Origin: Eutypa lata
Taxonomy: Eukaryota > Ascomycota > Sordariomycetes > Xylariales > Diatrypaceae
DNA: 64,000 nucleotides
Assembly: GCA_022661535.1 (NCBI GenBank)
Contig: JAKULF010000003.1
Span: 5,146,001-5,210,000, forward strand
Reading direction: 5' to 3'
Part shown: in pieces, positions 45,619 to 57,145 of the stretch
How the letters are laid out: each line of letters starts with the position of its first letter
Numbering within the stretch: the stretch's first letter is position 1
Program-made: the position numbers and the translations under genes
The notes under the pieces: generated by a model
Told to the model about the DNA's origin: nothing
Databases searched by the model: none
What the model saw: the letters and a program-made list of their open reading frames with translations, nothing else

Positions 45619-48600
45619 TCACTTACGACCCTTAGCAAACGCCTCAACCCTAGCCACCATAGCGCGCAAACCAACCCCTCTCTCGGAATTCGCCACGAGC
45701 CAGCCCTCCATGCACTCGCGGACGCGGCGCAGGCCGCGGTTGACGGGGAGGGCGCGGCCGTCCTCGCCCTCGACGTGGGAGGCCGGGTTGAGCAGGAGGT
45801 CGAAGCAGTCGGACCAGATGTCCGTCTGCCAGTAGCGCTTGAGGCTCTCGCGGATCTTGTACCTTCTGGCGCCCGCGACGGCGATCCCAGAGTCCGCGCG
45901 CACCGTGTCGATGTACCTGCCGAACAGCAGGCAGTGCACGACGCCCGCGAGCCCGTGGTAGTCGATCTGCCAGGTCCAGGGCCGGCCCTCGCGTGCCTCG
46001 GCGCAGTCCTGCGTCGTCGTCTTCCAGTCCGCGACGAACTGGCACCCGGGCGCGAAGGCCCGCATGTCGATGCCGCGGCCGAAGTCGATCAGCACGACGC
46101 CGCGCGATGCCCAGCCGCCCGAGCCGTCGGGTTGCCACTGCGCCGAGAGCTGCTGTTGCTGGCAGCCGCTCTCTGTAGGTGAGCCTGGGGTAGTAGCTGC
46201 CGGTAGGGGGTCTAGTCGTAGTAGGCAGTTGTCGGGTTTGATGTCGCCGTGTAGGATCTGCTTACTGTGCAGCGCCTCGACGGTGCGCAGTAGCTCGACG
46301 GCGAAGAACATGGCAAGTGGTTCATCCATGACCTGCGAAGGCTCCGCGGCGCGGAAGTGGTTGACGACGTCGAGAATCGTGCCATGTGGGTGGTACGGGA
46401 GGAACAGGAATCCATCGTCCTGGTAGAGGTGCATTTCGAGGGCGGCGGAGATAGAGGCTGTTGCGCGGTGCTGTGGGCCTAGACGCGTCGCCGCGAGGCG
46501 CATCATGTGAAACTCCCAAGCTGTGGGCGGTTGCTCCATCTTGAGCGCTTCGAACGGCCTGCGGTGCGTTGTTGCGAAGGCGCCCTTGCCCATGGCGATC
46601 AATGGCTGCTGCTCCTGGCCTTCCTCGACGGCGCCTTCCTCTGATTCTGGCGACGAGTTCTCGACGAGGTACACGGGCGCGAAGGCACCAGCACCTAGCT
46701 CGCGCTTGATGGTGTACTCGCACATGAGCTCGGGGAACTCGACAACGATGGGAGTATGAATAGTGCCGGTCTTCTCGTTGCCATTCTTGCTGGATTTGGC
46801 CATGGCCTTCATGAACTTCCGGATTTCTGAACCGCGCTCGAACCGTTCGCTGCGGTGGTCGTAGAAGTTTGCATACGAGGTCAAAGGCGGGTGCATGTTG
46901 GCTAGAATCTCTTCTCGGACAGCGGTGTCGACGGGGTTGCATTGCGTATCTTTGATGATGGGGCCTTTAGGAATGACCGTTTTGGCAGGCGCGGGTTTTG
47001 AAACGGCAGGTGCCAACTTTTGCAGCAGAGGTTGTGCGATCTTGATGGGTGATCGAGTTTCACGAGCTTCACTCAAGATCTCTCGAAGAGGGCTACTGAG
47101 AGGCTCAAAATCTTCATCCTCCTCCTCATCTTCAGTTGGCGTGTCTAAAAGATCGTCCCTACTTGGTGTCTTTCCCCCAAGGAAGTGCGACTTGACAGTA
47201 GTAATACCAAGTGACATTTCAGTGCGCTCCGTAATAGGTGTCATAAACGGCAGGCGGTTGTTAGCCACCTCGGCCGGGTCCCTATATGGCCGAATAGGTG
47301 GGTTGTAGTCTTCAGGAGGGAGAGGAATGAATCTGGTCCTTGGAGGGGACAATTCGTCATCTCGGTCTTCGTCTTCGTCATCTTCATTATCTGTCATCTG
47401 AACATCGTCAGGCAATTCGGATGCACGGGTGTGGTCTTGCTCTTCTGCCTCAATCTCATTTTCTTCATCATCATCGATGTCAGGAATGTGCTTTCGAGCT
47501 GTAAATTCAGACCATTCGCTCTCACTCTTCTCATCCGATGTCTCATCATCGCCAGCTTCACTTGTCGGAATTTGTCTGGTGGTGCCAGTGCTTTCCGCAT
47601 CGCTAGTGTAGTCTCCATCTGTCATGTACTCATCCTCGTCGCTGTCAGCATCCTCATCTTCGGCGGACTTGAGAGGAGCGTTGAAGAGCTCATAAATCTC
47701 GTCTGTAGCCGCTTTGGTGTGCATTGTCATTGTGGGCTCAGATGAGTGCTTCTTCTTTTTGATTTTAGGTTTCGATGGTGAGTCGAGTTTTGCTTTGACT
47801 GGTAGGAGTTAGTACATTTGGTGGTGAAAGAAGATTGTGAAATGGGAAATTGGAAATGGGAAACGTGAAGAATTGATGGACTGACTGATTTGGGTCTCGT
47901 TAACTTCCATCACCTTCTTCTTTTTGGACCTTGCAGCTCTTGCCTCGTTTTTAATTGCACCGTTTTCATCAAGCATTACCACATCGTGGTGCACTACTAA
48001 TTTTTCTGCAACTTCCCGGCTTAGCAAATCCACGTTAGGATTATTTTCATCGGAATTTTCATCGCAAGGCAGGCTCTTTTCAACAATGCTCTCATCGTCC
48101 CAAAAAACATCGAGCCACCCTCTACTGGCCGCCCACAACTCCTCAAAACTGAGTTCGGTGCCTGGCTCCTCTGGTGTAGGGTAGACGGCTTCCAAGTTTA
48201 CAAAAACGCGTTCCCTCCTCCCACTATGTGGGTTGATAATCACTTGGTGCTTTGATGGTGCAATGACAATATGTGACTCTGCTATTCTCGCCTTATTCTG
48301 GAATTACACAATGGCCCAATTAGTCCTATTCCTATCAACAAACGGCGATGGCCAGATGGGGATCGCGAGCAATCAACTTACAGGATCCCTGAAGATAGCC
48401 ATCTTGGGCCCGCTGCTCTTCTTCACCTCCGTCTTCAACGTCTCCCCCGCCCACGGCTTAGGTTCCATCACGTTCTCCTTCTTACGATCTGACAACGACC
48501 CGATAGTATCCCACCCCTTCGCTCCAGCTCCCATCGATGACATGGCAGGCGGAGCGGCGTCGGCGTCTGAGAAGACTGCCAGCTTAGCCTTGCCGGGCTT

Positions 48601-49371
48601 AGAGGATGGCCCGCCAACACCGCTAGTTGGTCTCGGCGCTTGAGGATCTGCTGCTGCCCGCGCCGCCGCAGCAAACGGGTCGATTTTAGCAGCTAAGGCG
48701 GGCCTCATGCTCGGCAGTGCAGGCGATGACGGTTCGTCTGAAGCGTTCGATTCTTGTGCCCGTCTCTTCTCGAACTCTCCGAACTTGCGCACTAGCCGTT
48801 GGACAGGTCTCGCTTCCCGCTCAATACCCAGCTTGTAGACCTCCTCTGACTGAGCCCAGCGGCCGGCACTCTCGAGCCACTCGGCGTACTCCTCGTAGAA
48901 TAGCGCTAGGCCTTCGCCGATGCTGTGGCGTGACAAGAATACATAGGTCTCGCGGGGTGCATCTGAGAAGAAGTGGATGTAATGAAGCCACAGCTTTAGG
49001 TATCTGGGGTCGTTCTTGTATTGAGCCGAACCGATGAAGGCCTTGGTAGCGCGCTCGAGAAGGGTATGCAGCTGAGATTGCGGTGTAGCTTGCGCCGATG
49101 GGTAGGCATCGAATGTCCACCTCACATATCTATCGAAGACGTCGAGAGGATCGTCGGATTCTGAAAGGGTTGCTACTTCGGCCTCAAATTCAGCTCTAAT
49201 GCAGTCGTTGATGTTTTTGGTGTCGGTTGGCGTAGGTGTTGCTAGCTTGTGTAGGGGCGACGGAGAGAAGACCTCGGCCAATTTCTTTGCACTTCTTCCA
49301 CCGGGTAATGATTGTATGTTTTCCTTCTGGTTTTCGATTATATCGAAATCTATTAGATCGCCGGCAGCCAT
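45619..49371 (-). CDS. BUB1: Spindle-checkpoint protein kinase BUB1 (MadBub-type, Mad3 and Bub1 in one)
   Basis: Kinetochore kinase of the spindle assembly checkpoint. Three exons (48382-49371, 47886-48297, 45619-47798) splice in frame to 1193 residues. The N-terminus has a KEN box at 16-18 and a Mad3/Bub1 TPR region (LDVFDRYVRWTFDAYPS, then KYLKLWLHYIHF-like, FLSRHSIGEGLALFYEEYAEWLE). A second KEN box is at about 298-300. A GLEBS-type Bub3-binding segment (ELSFEELWAASRGWL) lies near 378-392. A long acidic linker follows. The C-terminal kinase domain has its Gly loop at 834-842 (LGAGAFAPV), Lys near 887 (EALKME), HGDIKPDN at 984-991 and DFG at 1039-1041, so catalysis looks intact. I chose the start at 49371 (A at -3) over an ATG seven codons upstream. 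Two KEN boxes plus a kinase mean one gene can serve both Mad3 and Bub1 roles. Confidence 0.93.
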
Positions 49372-49947
49372 TGTGAAAGACTGGTAATGCAATGACGGCA
49401 GTTGGCGTTGTATTATGTATGGGTTACTTCAAAACCTGTAATGTTAGTAGTTGATTGTTGAGTTGAAGATTAAATGCGCATTAACACAAGCAAAGATCAA
49501 TTTACATAAACGTCAACATAACCCTGGTAGGCGCGACTTGTTGTCGTAGCAACTGCCTTTACAGGGGATTTAGTGGCTCACGAATCGCCACCCAAAACTA
49601 GTCGTTATTATGCATAACTAGACCCACTCATCATACAAGAAGCGCATAACACTTCCTATTAGCATAAACAACACAGCAAACTCGAGAGTGCCTGAATTTC
49701 AGTAGCACGTATTTTCTATGCTGGCCGTTGCGTTTGGATAGTAGGTCATATTGGTATATTTAAAATCTAATAATCTGTTCATAGCCTTCTAGACCTGATA
49801 GGCTTTCCTTCATAATCGAGAACTCCTTTGATTAATATAATTGTAGGACTGGGCCTCGTTCCTACTCCTCTAGGTCCATGCTACATGCATACGTCGCAAT
49901 CATTCATTCTGAACCCCCCTGTGAAATCCACCAACCCCTCCTTCCCC
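49372..49947. other. Intergenic, MadBub promoter and TenA 3' end
   Basis: No additional gene seen. Confidence 0.5.
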
Positions 49948-50772
49948 TCAAGCAACCAACGGCCAGAAAGCCTCTTCCAGCACGAGCACCTTCTTAACCA
50001 CAGACAGCGAGTTCGCAATGAGCACCTCCTCGGTGTCGTGATTCTGCGCCGCCGCGAGAGCCTCCAGGCATTCCTCGATCTCGCTGACGAAGGCCTGGAA
50101 CTCGTCCGAAGTCCAATTCGGGATGAAATGCTTCCGCAGCGCCCCGCCGTCTAGGTCCTCGGCGGCGGCGGCGGCGGCATCGGCGTCGTCAGGGTTCTTC
50201 TGAGGACTCTGCTGCTGCTGCTGCTTCGCGTACGACCACGAGTCGAGGTACGCTTTCTCGGTGATCCAGAGGACGAGCAAGCCCTCCAGGAGGTGCTTGT
50301 CGGTGCGCGCACCCGGGTGCGCCGCGAACGAGTCGAACAGGTCGATGTACTCGCGCGTGGTCTTGTTGGGCCCGAACCCGACGGCCTGGCTTTCCATCTC
50401 CGACCCGACGGCCGCGAGGTCGAGGTTGTAGTCCTTGGCCGTGCTCTCGAAGAACTTCAGCTCCGTCATCATGCCCGTTAGCGAGTCGCGCAGCAGCGAC
50501 AGGATCCGCCATTCGAGCGTGCTCGACGTTGGCTGGTTCTGGTTCGTGTTCTTCTCCTTCCCCGCCGGGAGGTGCACCCGGGATATCAGGCCGCCGATGA
50601 ACCGCGCGTACGCCTGGCAGTACAGCCTGTCTTGCGCTAGCCACTGCGATAGCTGATCCCGGGGGAGGCGCCCTTGGCCCGCGAGTGCGAGGAATTCGTT
50701 CTGTGTTGCGCGCTCGTATAGCTCTGCTATGTCGGGGCTTGACAGTAAACCCTTTGTGATGGAGGGGGTCAT
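49948..50772 (-). CDS. TENA/THI-4 family protein
   Basis: The family has the haem-oxygenase-like all-helical fold. Members hydrolyse thiamine breakdown products or have unknown roles. The 274-residue single-exon protein shows the expected N-terminal helices (LYERATQNEFLALAGQGRLP, then QWLAQDRLYCQAYARFIGGL), where the conserved Asp and Tyr of the pyrimidine pocket fit D and Y of DRLY. Later come MTELKFFES, EYIDLFDSFA, LLVLWITEKAYLDSWSYA and the C-terminal VLVLEEAFWPL, whose Glu pair matches the conserved acidic residue. A Gln/Ala-rich insert (QQQQQ...AAAAAAEDLDG) near 190-215 is a lineage-specific loop. A thiaminase-type catalytic Cys could not be assigned with certainty, so the reaction is left open. 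Confidence 0.85.
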   Translation of the reverse strand: MTPSITKGLLSSPDIAELYERATQNEFLALAGQGRLPRDQLSQWLAQDRLYCQAYARFIGGLISRVHLPAGKEKNTNQNQPTSSTLEWRILSLLRDSLTGMMTELKFFESTAKDYNLDLAAVGSEMESQAVGFGPNKTTREYIDLFDSFAAHPGARTDKHLLEGLLVLWITEKAYLDSWSYAKQQQQQSPQKNPDDADAAAAAAEDLDGGALRKHFIPNWTSDEFQAFVSEIEECLEALAAAQNHDTEEVLIANSLSVVKKVLVLEEAFWPLVA

Positions 50773-52228
50773 GATTATAGAATAGATGCTAGGGCGCGAT
50801 AATATTAGACACAGCCAGAGAAAGCTCGCAGATTATGTCTCGTGGAAGTTCCTAGACAATGACTAACGATTGAGGTGGCCTAAGAGCTGTGTGGTGGGGG
50901 TGTGAAGGCCGCTTTCAGCCTTAAATATCTAAGTAAGTAGGTAGCTATGCCCCGCGGCCGTACCTAGATAATATGAGGCTATCGAGTTTGAAAGAGGTGA
51001 CACAACGATACATCAGCATCAGTACGTCAGTACGACGAAGACAGACGCAAGCCTATTGTTTTATTTGCTGCCGAACAGGAACCGTTGCACCATGTGAATG
51101 GCAATAGTAGCTTTGAATGCTCAATAAGGTTTGGTTGTTAATACCTAACTTCACAATTGACCGCATTCGAATCTACTAGGTCGAGTTATTCTTTGACATG
51201 TTTCCATGTCTGACGTAAGGCTGTAGTCATATCTAATACATCGATTCTTTCTTTCCCCACCAATATATGTGATATGCATCCATTAAACTTTTGGTAAGTA
51301 GCACGTCAGCACGTCTTCTTTACCTTGTGAATACTCAGGAACAGTAACAACCCGTCTGTCCGTGTGGAAAAAGCAAAACAACCTTCCATTACGTAACAGC
51401 CTGTTCAGGATCTTTCTAGAAGTATAAAACCCTGATATTTGGGTATTCTCAGTCTAGCGGTCAAGCTGTAAAAATGACCTGTTATACTGCATACGGAACT
51501 CACTGGTATTCCTGAGTAGGGAGCGGGTATTTCTTACAGAGCCCTCGAATCGGATCATTTTCACGAGCTCATGGGTTTGGGAGGCAGAAACTTCCGGAAC
51601 CCACCTTATTCCAAGGAACCGGGCCAAGCAAGACCCGACTGCATTTGCGTCAGAAATTTGCTTACGTAGTCAGCCAATAAGTCTGCCGTAGGCAAATGTG
51701 AACAGTTCTAGTGTAGACAAGACATGAGACACACCAAAATGGCCTATCATCCCTATCTGTGTCGGCGAATCCGAATTTGCTTCCCCAGTAGTCTCGGCAT
51801 CTTGCGTCGCGTTCCTTTATCATATGGGCAAAGAATCACGAGTCCCCAATCCCGGAATGATCTTGCTCATGTCTCCAGGCGGCTCTGGCCCGACGTTCAC
51901 TTTGGCAGATATTAGTCTGCACTCTTTGAACTACTCGGAGTAGTGGCAAGGGAATAACAAACAACAGGTACATAGTAAAGGAAATCTTGATCGGATAGCT
52001 GGCGAAGAAACAGGACCGCCGAGGTATTACAGCGACACGTTTGTGTCTACCGATGACAGCGCTAGTGTTTCTGGACGCTCCCCTCCCAAGAACGGGAAAA
52101 TATAATACACGCCGATTATCTGAACCTAAGACCACAGCTCAGCCTTATAACCTAGTCACAAATTTGGTTCCTACCGAGCTTCATTATTTCATCCTTGAAC
52201 TACCCTTGATTGTGTAAAGGGCCACAGT
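50773..52228. other. Intergenic, TenA promoter and U2AF 3' flank
   Basis: About 1.45 kb with no supported gene. Short frames show no motifs. Confidence 0.5.
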
Positions 52229-54207
52229 TTACCACGCCCCAACGTCGAAATTCTCCTATGTGAATGTCAGTAGTAGTTCTTGTGCAGGATTAGGGGAATG
52301 TCCTACCTCTGGGAAGTAGGTCGTAACGACAGTTCTATCAGCAAACTTCCTTCCTGCCAAAGCCTGAAGTGCCTTCTTTGCTGAGGCAGGAGTGTCATAC
52401 TTGACATAGATCTTCCCAACACCTGCTGATTGCCTGCTGCCTCCAGTCGGTCTAGGCACCTTCAGGGCTTCAATATCGCCGTATTTGCCGCATTCTTCCT
52501 GGACATCCTCGCAGATTTCTAAGTAAGATTAGCTTTGTGTGTAAAACATCCCATCCAAGAACAACCTCACCATTGTAATCATCATTATCCATTAATTCAT
52601 CCGGAGTCACCATGTTGAGGAGCTGCAATACTCTGCTCTCCTCGGAATCGGCACCAGCAGTAGTTCCTGCAAGCATAGACATAGCGTTGACACCCATCTC
52701 GACACCGGCTACTTGAGTGATACCGATGCTAGCCTTTTGGATTTTGATATTCTTGTCTCCGATGAGCATGCCATTGAGGCCTTGGGTTGCGACTTCGGTT
52801 GAGGCGGGATCCACGAACTCGCAGAAAGCGATACCCTGGGCCACATTAGCTATGTTAGAGACGACGAATAACCAAAGTGACTTACGCGAGACTCTTCTGT
52901 ATGGTTGTCTTTGACCAAAGTGAACGCCTTAAGCTCACCAAAAGAGACAAGCAGCTCCATAACTTGCTCTTCCGTAAGATAAGCCGGTAGGTTGGAAATG
53001 CTGAGTTTGTTGGGAGTGTCGACCACGATCTTGGAGACGACACCGGGCTCATAGGGGGTATCATCAACGACAGCAGGGACAATGTAGTCTTTGGGTCGTC
53101 GAATCTTCAGGCCCTCGGCACTGCCATTAGCCACGCCGTTCGCCATAGCGTCATCTGGTTCCATGGAGATCCCATCTAGAGCAAGGGCCACAGTTGCTTC
53201 AGAGGAATGTCTGAATTCGAGGAGCGCGAAGTTGGACTCCTTGGAAATCTGAGATAGAATGCAGGGATCGGTGCTTTCGATAACATTCAGCCCATTAAGC
53301 TGCAGATTGAAGAAACCCATGACGCTTTCTTCGGTCGAACCGGAGGGGATGTTATATACGAGGAGTCGCTTGCTCTGACGCGAGTTGGTCGGCTTCAACG
53401 CGGCACTGTTCACCCCTCCCTCAGCCGTTGGGTTCATGAAAGCCTGAAGCTTCGTTGGGTCCATAGGCTGCTGGCGCGGAGCACCTGGCAGAGGGAACAT
53501 CCCAGAAAGCTTGGCCTGCTCAGCTGTTACATTCTCGTAACCAGGAGGTTTGATGTCCCACTGGGTCAAGCGCCGCTTTCGCTCCAGGACCGGAACGATG
53601 TCAGTGAGGTCTGGAGTGGGCTCTCGCTTCTTAGGCGGAGGGGTTGCACTGCGGCCACGGCGGTTCTGGGCGAAAAGGTCATCATCCCTGTTCCGAGCAT
53701 CGCGTTCTCGATCGACTCCTCTGTTCTCCCGTCTATCGCCGCCGCGACGGTCATCAAACAGGTCGCGATCGCGTCGCGGTGGCCGGCCTCCATCATCACG
53801 ACGATGCTCCCTTCGACCTCCTCGATCACGGTCCCATTCTCGATCGCGACGGTCTCGCCCGCCTTCCTCTCTCCCACCTCTTCCTCCTCCGTATCTATCT
53901 TCGCGCTCGCGGTCTCGGTGGCTGCGACTCGAGGCATAGGCATCTTCATCTCTCGGATCGCGATGTGATCGTCTTGGGGATCTGCTGCGCCTTCGGTCAC
54001 GTCGGTCGCCCCTGTCGCCTCGGTCGCCTCGATCACCTCGATCACCTCGGTCTCTGCGGTCGTCACGGGGAGGATAGTCACGAGAGGGGCCATGGCGGCC
54101 GCCATCTAAATAAAGTCTAGTTAATTTCGATGATTTTCTGGCGAGATGGAGGTTAGTAGTGTAATCATCGTAAACTTACCTCGAGACGAGTAGCTGTCAC
54201 CGTTCAT
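52229..54207 (-). CDS. U2AF2: Splicing factor U2AF large subunit (U2AF65/Prp2-like)
   Basis: Binds the polypyrimidine tract upstream of 3' splice sites and recruits U2 snRNP. Five exons (54180-54207, 52886-54105, 52571-52835, 52307-52518, 52229-52255) splice to 583 residues. The first 28-base exon gives MNGDSYSSR. An Arg/Asp/Ser-rich region with RDRGD repeats follows up to about residue 170. A linker with TPPPKKREPTPDLTDI and RLTQWDIKPPGYE is the segment conserved in U2AF65. RRM1 opens KRLLVYNIPSGSTEE, RRM2 opens NKLSISNLPAYLTEEQVMEL, and the C-terminal UHM-type domain (EICEDVQEECGKYGDIEALK) lies after LLNMVTPDELMDNDDYNE. A tiny last exon encodes the end of the UHM (ENFDVGAW). Divergent from OGG1 with 441 bases between starts. 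Confidence 0.93.
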
Positions 54208-54648
54208 GGCAGATCTGGCAATTTGGAAGAGGAGAAAGGGTGGTGATTGATAATCGAATCAATTGAATTATGCAACGTTGATGAATACGGCGAAAGTAGA
54301 TGCGTAAAATGTTGTTTGGTAAGGCTCCGAATCAACGAGCCGCAATACTTATTAAGTAGATCAACACAAGGCTGGGAATTCAGTTCCTTCCTATTAACTA
54401 AATTTTATCAAGCTAATGAACAGCTTTGGTCCAAGTTCGCAGCTTGGTTTGGTACTAAGCTTTAAAGAGATTAGTCTCACATGGACCACTAGCCCCACCT
54501 ACCCCTTTTGGTTTATTATTTGACCAAGAACCTCAAGCATTGCATAAATAAAGGGTTGGATTTCATCAATTTCATCACAACCCGGACAAGACAACTTTTA
54601 TACACTCCAGTGTTCATCCTTCAATACATCGATCAATAAATCATTGAA
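54208..54648. promoter_or_regulatory. Divergent promoter between U2AF65 and OGG1
   Basis: The 441-base spacer contains the start regions of both genes. AT-rich with no TATA element I would assign firmly. Confidence 0.5.
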
Positions 54649-55971
54649 ATGACGTTATTGAGGGTACCGGAATGGAGAAAGTTGCCAGTTAGCTTAGCAG
54701 AGCTCTGTATAGACACGACTCTTCGCTGTGGGCAATCCTTTCGGTGGCGTAAAGTGGATGGTGAATGGTAAGTCTTGATATTCACTTACTATCTCAGTCT
54801 GACTTGTCACAATACTCATGAACATTGAACTTAAAGGAATTGTGTGCTTCATGGCCGCTTGTTATCTTTGAAGCAAGATAAGGATTACCTTCATTACAAG
54901 GTGACTTGGCCTGAGACTGCGTCGCCACCCATATCTCCATCATCCAATAAAGGGGGTCTAGATACGGTAATATCCGACGACACTGAGGATCTTCTTAAGC
55001 ATTACTTCAGCCTCAAGTATGATCTCACATCCTTATATGATCAATGGTCCGAGTCCGACCCCAACTTTGGAAAGAAAGCACCCAAGTTCACTGGCATTCG
55101 GGTTCTCAGTCAAGATGCTTGGGAGGCTCTGATCAGCTTCATCTGCAGCAGCAACAACAATATTTCCCGTATATCCCAAATGGTACTTATAAACCTATTA
55201 GATGATTATTTTTCTCCGGCTAACATCCCACAGGTACTCAAGCTCTGTAAATACTATGGACCCCCAATTGGCCAGATTGGAGACGAGGCGTTTCATGACT
55301 TCCCCGATCCGCAGGCATTGGTCGGGGAAAAGGTCGAAGCTCATCTTAGGGAACTTGGTTTCGGTTACAGAGCTAGGTATATTGTAGAGACAGCTCGCTT
55401 GGTCTCCGAGGACAAACCTGAGGGATGGCTCGAAAGCTTGGCCAATCCCGGGAACCCAGGGTGGCTCCAAGCAAAACCGTCCTCCGATGACGCCCAGGTA
55501 TCTACCTACAAATATGCACATGAACAATTGTTGCTTCTCTCTGGCGTCGGCCCCAAGGTTGCGGACTGCGTCTGTCTGATGGGCCTTGGTTGGGGAGAGG
55601 CAGTTCCAGTCGATACGCACATGTGGCAGATCGCGCAGAGAGATTACAACTTCGGCAAGGCAAAGGCGAAAACCTTCTCTAGGGCCATGTACGACTCCGT
55701 CGGCGACCACTTCCGAAACATCTGGGGTCCGCAAGCCGGGTGGGCTCACTCGGTGCTTTTTACGGCCAACCTAAAATCATTCTCGGAGCAGGCCGCCGCC
55801 AAGATCGAAGACGCGGATGTCAAGGTCAAGGTTGAAGAAGAACAGATCGTTAGCAAAGCGTTACCTCGCTCAAGAAAACGACAGATAAGTGTGGTCGAGA
55901 CCGTTAAAATTGAGCAGCAAGTCGCAGAAGGCCCAGTTCGGAACTTGAGAAAACGGAAGATCCGAGAATAG
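54649..55971 (+). CDS. OGG1: 8-oxoguanine DNA glycosylase/lyase OGG1
   Basis: Removes 8-oxoguanine paired with C and nicks the abasic site. Two exons (54649-54767 and 54837-55971) give 417 residues. The N-terminal domain starts EWRKLPVSLAELCIDTTLRCGQSFRW-like and continues VLHGRLLSLKQ. The helix-hairpin-helix core is complete: LISFICSSNNNISRISQMV, LGFGYRARYIVETARLV, then LLLLSGVGPKVADCVCLMGL with catalytic Lys near 280, and EAVPVDTHMWQIAQRDY with the conserved Asp near 299. The last 60 residues are basic (RSRKRQISVVETVK, RNLRKRKIRE) and probably carry a nuclear signal. Start chosen because the splice at GAATG/GTAAGT keeps the frame and the first exon matches the family N-terminus. Confidence 0.95.
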
Positions 55972-57145
55972 CACCCACGTTATACTAATTATTAGTCAAT
56001 ATATGTATTTATTCCCTCATCGAGTAGATTAAGAACACAGCATCGTGAGGGATGTTAGGAAGGGGATCGACATTAGAAGTGACTATTGCCTGGCGTGAAT
56101 GACGCATCAAGGCCAGCCACGAAAGCAGGCAAGGCATAGATGGCGGAAGAACGCTAGTAGCTGGTAGTTGCCTTTCTGTGGTAGGGAATAAGCAAGCGCA
56201 AGTTACTATGTGCAGGTTAAGCACTATAGATCAAACCTCGATGCAGACGAAAATGTAGTATGGGACTCGCGATATAGTCAGCGGAGGAGAGGCGCGGGCA
56301 GGGGGGTTGTAACTTGAACGTGGGGGCTCATGTAGCGACTCAAGGGTTGAAAAGGGAGGAACAGTTGAAACATAACTTTCGTTACGCTCTCGCAACAGAG
56401 CTAAGAGATCCATTATGAGTGATTTGTGGCATGAATTTAGCAGGATTTTGGCGCGATGTGATATATTACGTGTCTCATGACAGTCAGTGCCGGCCCTTGA
56501 GCAATCTGGGTCAGCTCTAGTTACCAAACAGACCGCAGGTAACTACACCGCTCCCTAAACGACACACACATCTTATATACGTATAATCACAAATATGCTG
56601 TAGTAAATGGGAAATGCATAGGTACAACAGTAGTATGTGTGTATTTTATGTATCTACAAGAAAGATAACTTCCAACGTATAATTGGGATATATCATTCTT
56701 AGTTAAGACCGTAAAGACTGCGCCACTATCATATATAGCTGGTTAAGCACTCGCAGCCTGAATCCGTCTTTCCATATAACACTCGCACCCCAATCCACGC
56801 CATACGACAACAGCATCAGCAAAGCCAACGTATTCCTCTAAGATATCGGAGATCCTATACGCCTAGATTTCGTTTGTATGGAATCCGAATATTTCCATCT
56901 CCCAAATCCAATTTCTTTGGTACACTAAAGTTGGTCCCCAACCCCAGTAAATCCGCTAGCTCCATCATATTCAATTAGGGGAAACATGGACAGCACAACT
57001 ACCTGGAAGTTAGTATTTGTTATATAACCTCGTGATTTCCATCTTCGAAGGTAAGTCATCATAATCATCATCGTTGTCGTCGTCTTCATTTCTTCTCCCA
57101 AACGACCATCTTCTACACCCCATCTCAAACACGCAAAGAAGCAAA
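55972..57145. other. Intergenic, OGG1 3' side to AKR pseudogene
   Basis: No gene seen. The last 150 bases, with many pyrimidines and GAAGCAAAATG at the start codon, are the likely old promoter and leader of the AKR gene. Confidence 0.45.

Noticed and set aside
45478..46182. A 234-codon plus-strand frame
   Set aside because: It is the GC-rich antisense shadow of the MadBub kinase domain. Composition is Ala/Val/Arg-biased with no motifs.
53566..54105. A 179-codon minus-strand frame rich in Glu, Ala and Thr
   Set aside because: It is an alternate frame of the Arg/Asp/Ser-rich region of U2AF65. The true frame splices to the RRM exons.
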